NCBI GenBank assembly: GCA_023488905.1
Contig: JAMDCQ010000015.1
Span: 24,324 to 88,323, forward strand
Reading direction: 5' to 3'
Source of the DNA: Candidatus Bathyarchaeota archaeon
Lineage (GTDB): Archaea; Thermoproteota; Bathyarchaeia; Bathyarchaeales; Bathycorpusculaceae
Length of the DNA stretch: 64,000 bases
Positions 9,699 through 17,867 of this stretch are shown piece after piece (position 1 is the stretch's first letter; each line of letters opens with the position of its first letter). The notes beneath the pieces are model-generated. The model was not told the DNA's origin. It did not search any database and was given only the letters and a program-made list of their open reading frames with translations. The translations under genes were made by a program, and so were the position numbers.

Positions 9699-10346
9699 AT
9701 GTCTGAACGATTTGCAAAAAAATGGGAAGCAAAAAAAGAGGATGACACTTTCATAAACACAGTAAAACAAACAATTCAGCCTGAACCGCCACTAAAACCC
9801 CGCCTAGACTTCGCCGTACGGAAACTTGATATGCAGATAAACAAGCTGGATCAAGCCAACGAACGCTTCACCCAAAAAGACAAAGCACTCTTCGCCAAAC
9901 TCGTCGCAGCCTACACAAACCACGACCAAGCCCACGCCAACATCTACGCAACTGAACTGGCTGAAATACGCAAAATGAGCAGACTCATAATGAACGCGCG
10001 CCTCGCACTGGACCAAGTCTCACTAAGAATCAAGACCGTCTCAGAATTAGGCGACGTATGCGCAATGCTTGGACCATGCATCGGCGTTCTACGAAGCGTA
10101 AGCGCAGGCATAGGCGGCGTACTACCCGAAGCAGAAGGAGAACTAGGCGACATAGGCAACATGCTAAGCGGAATGATGTTTGAAGCAGGCACCTCAAGCG
10201 GAATGTCACTGAACTTCGAAAACGTCAACGAAGACGCCTCAAAAATCCTCGCCGAAGCAGCCACCGTTGCAGAACAACGTGTCAGCGCAAACTTCCCCGA
10301 TCTACCACCTGGAATGCCTGGTACGGCAAACAAATCCCAAGTCTAA
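9699..10346 (+). CDS. cdvB: ESCRT-III/Snf7-family protein CdvB
   Basis: The ATG at 9699, preceded by AAGAGGA, gives a 215-residue protein; the ORF track start at 9609 lies in repeat sequence. Residues about 25-150 (RLDFAVRKLDMQINKLDQANERF, HANIYATELAEIRKMSRLIMNARLALDQVSLRIKT) form the helical ESCRT-III core. A hydrophobic amphipathic segment follows, and the C-terminus has FPDLPPGMPG, which resembles a MIM2 motif for binding the MIT domain of the CdvC/Vps4 ATPase. It should polymerise at the membrane in division. No cdvA or cdvC is nearby. Confidence 0.9.
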   Translation: MSERFAKKWEAKKEDDTFINTVKQTIQPEPPLKPRLDFAVRKLDMQINKLDQANERFTQKDKALFAKLVAAYTNHDQAHANIYATELAEIRKMSRLIMNARLALDQVSLRIKTVSELGDVCAMLGPCIGVLRSVSAGIGGVLPEAEGELGDIGNMLSGMMFEAGTSSGMSLNFENVNEDASKILAEAATVAEQRVSANFPDLPPGMPGTANKSQV

Positions 10347-10427
10347 ACTTTTCTTCCCCCTTCTCTTTCTTTTTTGTTTTAGCAATAGTTATATCGCATA
10401 AGTCAGCGTTAATTTAAGTAGAGAAAT

Positions 10428-10559
10428 ATGGATCCCACACGGTTATGCCCAGACTGCTACATCGAAATGAAAGCAAAATGCGACGAAAAGGGCAGAGTCA
10501 TCTACCACGAATGCCCCAAATGTAAAACCCGCATCCTGTTCACCCATTCAGGGCACTAA
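10428..10559 (+). CDS. Small zinc-ribbon protein (43 aa)
   Basis: This gene is too short for the ORF track. ATG at 10428 opens MDPTRLCPDCYIEMKAKC and continues to ECPKCKTRILFTHSGH, with two CPxC knuckles forming one zinc ribbon. A TATA-like TTATATCGCATAA lies about 40 bases upstream. Function unknown. Two spaced CxxC pairs with a typical gap make it a real gene rather than chance. Confidence 0.72.
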   Translation: MDPTRLCPDCYIEMKAKCDEKGRVIYHECPKCKTRILFTHSGH

Positions 10560-10589
10560 GCGACTGCTTTAGGCTCAAACTTAGAGAGA

Positions 10590-10602
10590 GAACAGTCTGT
10601 TC
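10590..10602. promoter_or_regulatory. 13-bp dyad, probable operator 1
   Basis: GAACAGTCTGTTC is a perfect 6+1+6 inverted repeat immediately upstream of the wHTH membrane regulator. A matching dyad, GAACAGCATGTTC, sits at 11110. The flanks extend the shared half-site to TTAGAACAG. Its position and recurrence suggest the regulator's own operator. Confidence 0.6.
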
Positions 10603-10608
10603 TAAAGC

Positions 10609-11103
10609 TTGGACTTATATGTTTCATGCCTCGATATGTGTGCTGGGGCACACTGCTTGAACGGGAGCAACGAAACAGAGTTAGAGTACGCCTTACGTGG
10701 CAAAGCATGGAAAGTATATTGGTTCCTTCTAAAGAACGGCAACCCAGTCGGCGTCCGCGAAGTCCAACGGGCACTCCGCTTCAGTAGCCCAAGCATAGCA
10801 TTTCACCATCTCGAACAGCTGCGCGAGTTGGGTTTGGTTGCGAAGCAAGAAGTCGGCGGACACTACGTGTTGGTAGGCGAGGTTAAAATTGGAGTTCTAC
10901 GGCATTATGTAAAGCTTGGAAAACTGCTGTTTCCACGGTTCTTCTTCTACGCCCTGTTTTCCACGGTATTCTATGGCTTGTATTTGGCGCTTATGGTTCA
11001 CAGTTTCACCCGAGACAACCTCTTCATCATTGCATTTGGAGCTATTGTCTGCGGTATCTTCTGGTACGAGGCTTATCGAGTTTGGGGTATGAGGCCATTC
11101 TAA
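10609..11103 (+). CDS. wHTH transcriptional regulator with two membrane helices
   Basis: Residues about 25-100 form an ArsR-like winged helix (AWKVYWFLLKNGNPVGVREVQRALRFSSPSIAFHHLEQLRELGLV, then a wing GGHYVLVGE). Two hydrophobic helices follow (FPRFFFYALFSTVFYGLYLALMV and NLFIIAFGAIVCGIFWY). A membrane-tethered regulator is inferred. The start is uncertain: TTG at 10609, or ATG at 10636 giving MCAGAHC. Dyads of the same sequence lie before it and before the next gene, so it probably controls itself and the beta-propeller gene. Confidence 0.75.
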   Translation: MDLYVSCLDMCAGAHCLNGSNETELEYALRGKAWKVYWFLLKNGNPVGVREVQRALRFSSPSIAFHHLEQLRELGLVAKQEVGGHYVLVGEVKIGVLRHYVKLGKLLFPRFFFYALFSTVFYGLYLALMVHSFTRDNLFIIAFGAIVCGIFWYEAYRVWGMRPF

Positions 11104-11109
11104 TTGTTA

Positions 11110-11122
11110 GAACAGCATGTTC
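11110..11122. promoter_or_regulatory. 13-bp dyad, probable operator 2
   Basis: GAACAGCATGTTC is a 5+3+5 inverted repeat between the wHTH gene and the beta-propeller gene, 59 bases before the latter's ATG. It shares GAACA...TGTTC spacing with the dyad at 10590. Confidence 0.58.
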
Positions 11123-11180
11123 GCATGCTTAGCATAAAATAAACTCATCACCATTGGTCATTTAAGGAGAAAACAACTAC

Positions 11181-13187
11181 ATGGTTCAGAAAGAAATCAC
11201 GAAGAAAACACGAGTCTACGCAACAGCAGCTGTGCTTTCAGCTGTTCTGCTTGTATCTATGGTTTACGTTTTTGGCGCTGCCCCCATCCTTTTCCCAGAT
11301 CAAGCGCCCTCAGCGTCAGGTATGAGAACCTTCGCTTCCATGGCTGACATAGTTAATTACCTCAACACAAACGCGCAGGGCTCAAATTACGTCGGAGGCC
11401 CCTTGGATAACAAGTTCTTTGGTGAACGCGCGTCTGTTCCAGCACCGAATCCTATGACCCAAGGAACTTTTAGCGATAGTTCTGCAGTTCAAGAAACTTC
11501 TGGAACTGGTAGCAAAGGTTACTCGACAACCAACATTCAAGTCAGCGGTGTGGATGAGGCGGATACAGTGAAAACGGATGGCAACTACATCTACACCATA
11601 TCCTCTAAACAAAACAACTATTACTACTACGATGCTTACTCCTCTGGATACAGCAACACGGTCTACGTTTTAGACGCTGACCCACAGACCCCTCAAGTTG
11701 TATCCAAAATTACCATGGATAACAACACTCAAGCCGCAGGATTATTCCTCAGCACTGACGGCAACAAACTGGTCGTTGTAGCCAGCAAATACCAAAGCTA
11801 CTACGGCGTGCTGGGCATCGCAGAAGATTCGGCGCCACGCATTATGCCCTACTACAACAGCGACGTGTACACCTTCCTCTACGTTTATGACGTTTCAAAT
11901 AAAGCCAGTCCCGCTTTAACTCGGAACTTAACTATGAGTGGCAGTTACTTTAACTCCAGAATGATCGGTGACAACGTTTATGCAGTTATCAGCCAACCGG
12001 CAGTAGTTTATAACGGCTTAGTTACTCTTCCAGCCGTATATGACGATCAAGTTAGCTACAAAGCCGCTCCAACCACGATTTACTACGCCGACATGAACGA
12101 CACAAGCTACAGCTTCACAAGCTTCTACGGCATAGACATCGCAAATGACTTTTCCGCTCCGACTAACATGACGGTTATGATGGGCGGCGCAAGCACAATG
12201 TACGTTTCACCTGACAACATCTACATAACGTATCCCAACTGGGATAACTCTGCAGGCTCCTACACTGCAATCTACCGTGTAAGCATAAACGGCTTAGACT
12301 TGTCACTTCAGGCTCAGGGCAGCGTTCCCGGAAACCTGCTAAACCAGTACTCCATGGATGAGTACAACGGCTACTTCCGAGTCGCCACTAACTGGTATGG
12401 GCAAGATAGTCAAATGAACAACGTCTACGTCCTTAACACCGATCTATCGGTCACTGGCAAACTGGAAGGATTAGCACCCAACGAGAACCTCCACGCCGTG
12501 CGCTTTATGGGCGACAAATGCTACCTCGTCACGTTCCAACAAATCGACCCGTTGTTCGTCATTGACCTCAGCCAACCTACTAACCCCACCGTTTTGGGTG
12601 AACTCAAAATCCCCGGCTACTCAGACTATCTACATCCCTTTGATGAAACGCACTTAATCGGCGTCGGAAAAGAAGCAGTAGTAGCAAATGAAGGAAACTT
12701 TGCATATTATCAAGGTTTGAAATTGGCGCTCTTTGATGTAGGAAACGTAAACAACCCCGTGCAGCTATCGTACTATGGCATCGGAGACAGAGGCACAGAC
12801 TCTGAAGCTCTCTACGAACCTAAAGCGTTCCTCTTCAACAAAAATAACGGCTTACTAGTGATACCTGTGAGCTTAGCAGAAGTCAGCGAATCCGACAGAC
12901 AAACCTATGGCGATTCAGCGTATGGCCAAACCGTTTGGCAAGGCGCCTACGTGTTCACTGTAACCTTAGACGGCTTCACTCTCAAAGGCACCGTAACCCA
13001 CATCGACGCGTCACTGCTCAACGGACAAGGGCAAATCAGCAGCTATAGTGAATACTGGAATACCCAAAACCAATGGATAACCCGCTCTCTCTACATCGGC
13101 AACACACTCTACACCATCTCCAACAGCGAAGTTAAACTCAGCAGCCTAAGCGACCTCTCAGAAATAGCTACAGTAAACCTTGCCTAA
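11181..13187 (+). CDS. Secreted beta-propeller domain protein
   Basis: 668 residues. A signal/anchor helix at residues 12-35 (VYATAAVLSAVLLVSMVYVFG) is followed by the PF09826-type hallmark QVSGVDEADTVKTDGNYIYTI. Repeated blades with YVSPDNIYITYP and YLVTFQQIDPLFVIDLSQP fill the rest. The protein is rich in Tyr, Ser and Asn, as surface proteins are. The family is common in archaea and of unknown ligand. ATG at 11181 follows AAGGAGAAA. The upstream dyad suggests regulation by the preceding wHTH membrane protein. Confidence 0.88.
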   Translation: MVQKEITKKTRVYATAAVLSAVLLVSMVYVFGAAPILFPDQAPSASGMRTFASMADIVNYLNTNAQGSNYVGGPLDNKFFGERASVPAPNPMTQGTFSDSSAVQETSGTGSKGYSTTNIQVSGVDEADTVKTDGNYIYTISSKQNNYYYYDAYSSGYSNTVYVLDADPQTPQVVSKITMDNNTQAAGLFLSTDGNKLVVVASKYQSYYGVLGIAEDSAPRIMPYYNSDVYTFLYVYDVSNKASPALTRNLTMSGSYFNSRMIGDNVYAVISQPAVVYNGLVTLPAVYDDQVSYKAAPTTIYYADMNDTSYSFTSFYGIDIANDFSAPTNMTVMMGGASTMYVSPDNIYITYPNWDNSAGSYTAIYRVSINGLDLSLQAQGSVPGNLLNQYSMDEYNGYFRVATNWYGQDSQMNNVYVLNTDLSVTGKLEGLAPNENLHAVRFMGDKCYLVTFQQIDPLFVIDLSQPTNPTVLGELKIPGYSDYLHPFDETHLIGVGKEAVVANEGNFAYYQGLKLALFDVGNVNNPVQLSYYGIGDRGTDSEALYEPKAFLFNKNNGLLVIPVSLAEVSESDRQTYGDSAYGQTVWQGAYVFTVTLDGFTLKGTVTHIDASLLNGQGQISSYSEYWNTQNQWITRSLYIGNTLYTISNSEVKLSSLSDLSEIATVNLA

Positions 13188-13229
13188 ACAGCAACCCTTT
13201 CTTTTTTTCGTGGTGGTTTTTGGTATCTC

Positions 13230-14084
13230 TTAGCGGATAACTCCGAAAATATATGCCAATAAACCAACCAAGAACAACAGCAAAACAACCTTCTTTATTC
13301 TACGCGCCTTCTCACGGGAAGGTTCACACAGCAAAACCACTGAGCAAACGATCAGCCCCACAGCTGTAACCAAAACGAGGGGAATGAACCAGAATCCCAC
13401 CAGCCCCAAAAACCAAGTAAGCGGAGTCAACGCAACTGCCGAAAGGTAAAACACTACAGCGACCACGGCAGCCTTCTTCTCGCCAAACCGCACCGCCAAA
13501 GTTTTCACTCCCTCAGCGTTGTCACCCTTAACATCCACTATGCCCTTGGTGATTTCTCGTCCAGTGTTGGAGAGAAACGCCATAAGCGCAAACAGCAAAA
13601 CATTGAGCTGCAGGGTGCCTGTGACGGCTATGCTTCCGTAGATGAAGGGGATGGCAACGCAGGTGCTGACCAAAAAGTTGCCTGGTAACCCGCTCCTTTT
13701 TCCCACAGTGACATAGGTTACGGTGATTACCCAAGAGGCGACTGCTACGAGCAGGCAGAGCAAACTGGTGAAATAGGCAAAAGCTAAGCCGACTACCGTC
13801 AACAAGATAACAAACGTCAACGCTGCTTTTGGGCTTATTAAACCGCTAGGTATCGGTCGGGTCGGTTCGTTTACCGCATCAATACCGCGGTCGTAGTAGT
13901 CGTTGATGACCATGGCGGCGGCGCAGAGCAGAAATCCTGTGAAAAAACCGTAAACAATGTAGAGCCAATTCGGCATCGGCAGCGACACCGCGAGCAGTGC
14001 ACCTACGAAAACTGCAAACCCCGTCATTGCACAGTTCACTGGACGCATTAACCGTATGAAACCGCCGAGTTTGTTCATGCACAT
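13230..14084 (-). CDS. UbiA prenyltransferase, probable geranylgeranylglyceryl-phosphate geranylgeranyltransferase
   Basis: 284 residues with about eight membrane helices. The first Asp-rich motif is NDYYDRGIDAVNEPTRPIPSG and the second is DVKGDNAEGVKTLAVRFG. This pattern matches the archaeal DGGGP synthase branch, which adds the second C20 chain to the glycerol phosphate of archaeal lipids. Other UbiA activities (heme, quinone) are possible but no such pathway is adjacent. The start could be the ATG at 14084 or the in-frame ATG at 14078. Confidence 0.87.
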   Translation of the reverse strand: MCMNKLGGFIRLMRPVNCAMTGFAVFVGALLAVSLPMPNWLYIVYGFFTGFLLCAAAMVINDYYDRGIDAVNEPTRPIPSGLISPKAALTFVILLTVVGLAFAYFTSLLCLLVAVASWVITVTYVTVGKRSGLPGNFLVSTCVAIPFIYGSIAVTGTLQLNVLLFALMAFLSNTGREITKGIVDVKGDNAEGVKTLAVRFGEKKAAVVAVVFYLSAVALTPLTWFLGLVGFWFIPLVLVTAVGLIVCSVVLLCEPSREKARRIKKVVLLLFLVGLLAYIFGVIR

Positions 14085-14181
14085 ACCGTTTAGTATCCTA
14101 TGTTGGGCGAGGTTGGTTATAAAAATTCTATTTTTCCCGCAACGATTTTATTGCTCCAGTGAGATTAAAACTTGATTTATC

Positions 14182-14592
14182 ATGAGTAACAATGTTCAAA
14201 CGACAAAAGTGAAAAAACAGAAAGTCGTCAGGGCATTGTTGCTTGTTGCTGGCACCATCTGCCTTGCGCTGGGCGCTATCGGAATATTTTTACCTATTTT
14301 ACCTACGACACCGTTTCTGTTGCTTGCCGCCGCATGTTACCTGCGCAGCTCCGAGCGCATGCATAAGTGGCTACTGGGCAACCGATGGTTTGGCGAATAC
14401 ATCAAAAACTATCAAGCAGGCAGAGGCATCCCCATGAAAACAAAGATACTTGCCATAACTCTATTGTGGGCGGCTATTCTGTTCTCAATGTTCTTTATGG
14501 TTAGCGAGATTTTGATTGCACAAATCGTGCTGTTCGCCATCGCAGTCGGGGTTACTGTGCATTTAGCCAGGTTGCCCACCTTTAAAAAGTAG
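14182..14592 (+). CDS. DUF454 (YbaN-like) membrane protein
   Basis: 136 residues. The pattern ALGAIGIFLPILPTTPFLLLAAACYLRSSERMHKWLLGNRWFG is diagnostic of DUF454, followed by two more hydrophobic helices. Small integral membrane family of unknown function. It precedes the nucleotidyltransferase on the same strand by a few tens of bases and may be cotranscribed. Confidence 0.87.
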   Translation: MSNNVQTTKVKKQKVVRALLLVAGTICLALGAIGIFLPILPTTPFLLLAAACYLRSSERMHKWLLGNRWFGEYIKNYQAGRGIPMKTKILAITLLWAAILFSMFFMVSEILIAQIVLFAIAVGVTVHLARLPTFKK

Positions 14593-14623
14593 CTTTAAAA
14601 GTATTTTGGCGTACAGGCAGCTA

Positions 14624-15979
14624 ATGAGAAACGTTAAAAGGATTAACGCGCCCTATCAACATAGCAACTTATTGGTGAAGCCCGTGAGTGACAACTACGC
14701 CCCTCTAATAGGTGATAATTATTCCCCTGATAAAATCCGCGTCGTCATCCCCGTCGGCGGAAAAGCCACCCGACTTCTGCCCTTAACCGCTGAAACCAGC
14801 AAAGCATGCCTCCGCCTACTAAACCGCCCGCTCGTAGAATTCTCGCTTCTATCACTAGCAAGTCAGGGAATTAGGAACTTTATCTTCGGCGTAAAAGGCT
14901 ACACCAACTACAGAGACCTAACAGACTACTTCGAGTCAGGTTATGGCGTCTCCGCAAAATACTGCATAAAACCCCGCATACACATTAAATACCAACCCAA
15001 CGTACCCGACTTAGGCAGCGCAGATTCGGCACGCATAAACATTGACTACTACGAACTCAACAACCCCATATTTGCTGTGCAAGGCGATAACATATTTGAC
15101 ATAAAAGTCAAACACCTCCTTGATTTCCATAAAGAAAAAGGAGCATGCCTAACCATCGTGCTTCGTGAAGTAGACAATGTGGAAGGTTTAGGCTTAGCTG
15201 ACATCGACAAAAACGGCCGCATCAACAAATTTGTAGAGAAACCAGCGCCCAAAGATGCCCCAAGCAACCTCGCCAATACAGGTCTCTATGTCTTGTCGCC
15301 TGAAGTGCGAAAAATATTCCAAGAAAAAGGCGTGCAGCAAATCATCAAAGAAAAGAACCGCCTTGACTTCGGCTACGACTTCATACCCTACGTCATCTCA
15401 ACGGGTCGCCCAGTTTATGGCTACACACTCAAAGGCAACTGGTTCGATGTTGGCACACCTAAAAATTATTTGGAAGCCATGAAAAACCTGCTACACGGCG
15501 GGTTCTCAACCCTAAACGACTTCGGCGGAAGATTAAGCCAAAGCGAAAAGATCTGGGTTCAGGGCGACAGCACAGATTCCGAGAAGCGCCGCCAAGAAAC
15601 CATCTGTAAGATTAAGCAGAAAAAGATTGAGGTAGAAGAAGCCGTACTAATTGGGCGTCACTGCCAGATCGAAGATGGCGCACGCATTGTAAATAGTTGC
15701 ATCGACAACTTTACACGGATAGGCAAAAACGTTGTGATCAAGAACTCGGCGATAATGGATAGAGTCATCATCGGGGATAACGCGGAAATCTATGACAGCA
15801 TAATTGGCAGGCACGTGGTTGTGAATTCGAGTTGCAATAAACCCGCCAAAATCAGCGGCGTAAGCGTAATCGCGGACGACGTGACTTTAGAGGAAGGCTG
15901 CACCTTGGTTTCAACGAAAGTTTACCCGCATCAGCAGATAAGAGGCGAATTCCAAAACCAAACCATAATCGCCAACTAA
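14624..15979 (+). CDS. Sugar-1-phosphate nucleotidyltransferase with left-handed beta-helix tail
   Basis: The nucleotidyltransferase core has VVIPVGGKATRLLPLTAETSKACL (nucleotide-binding loop), the metal-binding region FAVQGDNIFD and VEKP. The last 110 residues show hexapeptide-type repeats (IGRHCQIEDGARI, IGKNVVIKNSAIMDRVIIGDNAEIYDSIIG). It makes an NDP-sugar, probably a hexose or aminosugar, for glycan synthesis. The start is uncertain: TTG at 14606, ATG at 14624 (used here), or a GTG near 14683 that opens MSDNYAPLIGDNY, closer to the conserved core. Confidence 0.9.
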   Translation: MRNVKRINAPYQHSNLLVKPVSDNYAPLIGDNYSPDKIRVVIPVGGKATRLLPLTAETSKACLRLLNRPLVEFSLLSLASQGIRNFIFGVKGYTNYRDLTDYFESGYGVSAKYCIKPRIHIKYQPNVPDLGSADSARINIDYYELNNPIFAVQGDNIFDIKVKHLLDFHKEKGACLTIVLREVDNVEGLGLADIDKNGRINKFVEKPAPKDAPSNLANTGLYVLSPEVRKIFQEKGVQQIIKEKNRLDFGYDFIPYVISTGRPVYGYTLKGNWFDVGTPKNYLEAMKNLLHGGFSTLNDFGGRLSQSEKIWVQGDSTDSEKRRQETICKIKQKKIEVEEAVLIGRHCQIEDGARIVNSCIDNFTRIGKNVVIKNSAIMDRVIIGDNAEIYDSIIGRHVVVNSSCNKPAKISGVSVIADDVTLEEGCTLVSTKVYPHQQIRGEFQNQTIIAN

Positions 15980-16051
15980 ACCTCTTTTTCTCAGCAACCT
16001 CTTCTTGCAAACAGTTTATCTATTCAAACTTTGAAATACCCTTGATGACTT

Positions 16052-16570
16052 ATGAATACTGAAGAGTTAAGGGCGATGCCCAAAACGGCCATACCGCAAA
16101 TAGCAAAAACGCTCTCCAAACAAGACGTTACCTTCCTCGTTGACACCTTAGCTGAAAAAGACGATGCTCTGAGGTACAATGCATTTTTGTTGCTGCAAGC
16201 CAACTCCAAGCTTACGCCAGACGTTCATGCGCATTGGGGTACTCTTGAGAGTAAACTGGAAAGTTCAAACTCGTACCAACGCAGTCTCGGACTTATGTTG
16301 ATGGCTGAGAACGTACGTTGGGACAGAGAAGAAAAATTCGGCAGAATCCTAAATCGATACTTGGAATGCTGTATGGACGAGAAATTCATCACTGCTCGAC
16401 AAGCAATCCAGGGGTTGACGAACGTGGTCGCAGCAACCAACAGCTATGACAGCAAAATCCAGCAGGCACTGACCACTTTGGCGCTGGATAAATACAAGCC
16501 TAACCAGCAGAACCTCCTTAAAAAAGACGCAGCAAACATCCTTAAACTGATCGAGAAAAAGCACCGCTGA
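16052..16570 (+). CDS. HEAT-like helical repeat protein
   Basis: 172 residues of paired helices without membrane segments. QDVTFLVDTLAEKDDALRYNAFLLLQANSKL and ITARQAIQGLTNVV resemble HEAT/ARM repeats. No enzyme motif was found. It stands alone between the nucleotidyltransferase and the convergent EndA gene, ending one base before that gene's stop. Function unknown. Confidence 0.68.
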   Translation: MNTEELRAMPKTAIPQIAKTLSKQDVTFLVDTLAEKDDALRYNAFLLLQANSKLTPDVHAHWGTLESKLESSNSYQRSLGLMLMAENVRWDREEKFGRILNRYLECCMDEKFITARQAIQGLTNVVAATNSYDSKIQQALTTLALDKYKPNQQNLLKKDAANILKLIEKKHR

Positions 16571-17125
16571 CTAAGCCTTAAACCACTTAAACATGAGGTA
16601 CTTTATCTTTTTAGAAGCCACATCGGGCACAGCGATTATGAAGCGTTTACGAACCGTCGTCGCCAACCGCCCATTCTTAACAATCTCAGTAGCGGAAATA
16701 TCTGAGTCTGCCTTTTTAACCGTCACCATATAAGGGGCATGCTCCACCCCGGGACCGTACTTGTAGACAGCGAAGTCGCAGCCAAACTTAATGCCCGGTG
16801 TAACAATCAAGCCGCTGTCACGTAAGTCATGGTAAACAGCGTATTTCTCTTCAAATTCATCATAGAGCTGTTTTGCTTTGACGCGGAGTTTTTTGAGGCT
16901 CACTCTAGTTTGATTGGTGCTCTCGTAGATGTCGATTTTTTCAGTTTCCGCCAAGTAGAGCCCTTCCATGAGGTCCAAAACTAGTGGGACGTCGAATTCG
17001 GGGATTTTTGGTTTGGGGATGCCGACGGGTTTGCCGTAGTAGGCGGTTTTGTAGAGTTGGGAGCCCTCGGTTGGGTTCCAGACTACAAGAAAGTTTTCGA
17101 GGAGCTCAACTTGGATTTTAGACAT
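16571..17125 (-). CDS. endA: tRNA-splicing endonuclease, catalytic subunit
   Basis: 184 residues, the size of homomeric or heteromeric archaeal EndA. The C-terminal nuclease domain has the triad in order: Tyr in FAVYKYGPG, His in EHAPYMVTV and Lys in TTVRKRF. It cuts pre-tRNA introns at the bulge-helix-bulge. A second, degenerate EndA-like gene is at 34.0 kb, so this is likely the catalytic half of a heteromeric enzyme. The gene follows a PhoU-like gene with 11 bases between them. Confidence 0.93.
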   Translation of the reverse strand: MSKIQVELLENFLVVWNPTEGSQLYKTAYYGKPVGIPKPKIPEFDVPLVLDLMEGLYLAETEKIDIYESTNQTRVSLKKLRVKAKQLYDEFEEKYAVYHDLRDSGLIVTPGIKFGCDFAVYKYGPGVEHAPYMVTVKKADSDISATEIVKNGRLATTVRKRFIIAVPDVASKKIKYLMFKWFKA

Positions 17126-17136
17126 ACGGCGTCCTG

Positions 17137-17796
17137 CTACATTATCATTGAAACCATGCGAGCTGCGTCTGCGGCGTCCTCAGCTTTATCGGCAGAGTTC
17201 TCCAGCAACTGCAAGACATCTCGAAGCAACAACAACACGGGGGTGTCGAGTTTGCTGGAAAGCACTTTAATGGTTAGGGCGCGGTATTGGTCGTCGACTA
17301 TGCGTTCAGCGATTTCTACGTCTTTGGCGCGTTCCAAAGTTTTCTGGGAACCATAGTTAAGCACCATAAGCGTTTCTCGAAGCTTAAGCGTAGCATCTAA
17401 TGTTGCTAGGCTGAGTTTTAGGAGGTCTTTTTTGATATCTGAGGGGATTGTCCAGTTGTGCTCCATGATTTCGAGCAGGTAGTAGGCGATGCCTTCTGAA
17501 AAGTCGGCGATTTCGCTTGAGAGGTTGGTGAATCTAAGGAAGTCTTCACGGGCGTAGAGTATAGCGCCGATTTCTGCTAGTTCTTGGCTGACCATGCGGC
17601 GGGCTTTGATGACTTCTTCTTCTCCTGCTTTGATTTCTGTGAAGAGTTTGCGTACGGCGGCTTTGTCTCCGCTGGCGAAGAATTCGACCAGTTGTGGGAT
17701 TTTTCTTGAGACATCGACTACTTTACGTAGGTTATCTTGACAAGCGTTGAGCGCACGCCGCTTCACGCGCTCTTCTGTTTCCGAAGGTAATACCAT
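17137..17796 (-). CDS. DUF47/PhoU-like protein
   Basis: 219 residues of long helices with the pattern LRDVLQLLENSADKAEDAADAARMV at the C-terminus, matching the DUF47 (PhoU-like) helical bundle and its acidic metal-binding E/DxxxD repeats. Members usually sit with phosphate transporters, but none is present here. It probably shares a transcript with endA downstream. Confidence 0.82.
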   Translation of the reverse strand: MVLPSETEERVKRRALNACQDNLRKVVDVSRKIPQLVEFFASGDKAAVRKLFTEIKAGEEEVIKARRMVSQELAEIGAILYAREDFLRFTNLSSEIADFSEGIAYYLLEIMEHNWTIPSDIKKDLLKLSLATLDATLKLRETLMVLNYGSQKTLERAKDVEIAERIVDDQYRALTIKVLSSKLDTPVLLLLRDVLQLLENSADKAEDAADAARMVSMIM

Positions 17797-17867
17797 ACTG
17801 TTTATCCCCTGCTATAATCAACCCTAATTATCAATCAAATTAACACTGTGTTTATTAAAAAAGGTAG

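Noticed and set aside
16043-16100. C/D-box sRNA-like TGATGA and CTGA around the HEAT-like gene start
   Set aside because: The spacing is short and the D box and guide pairing are not convincing; the bases overlap a coding start.
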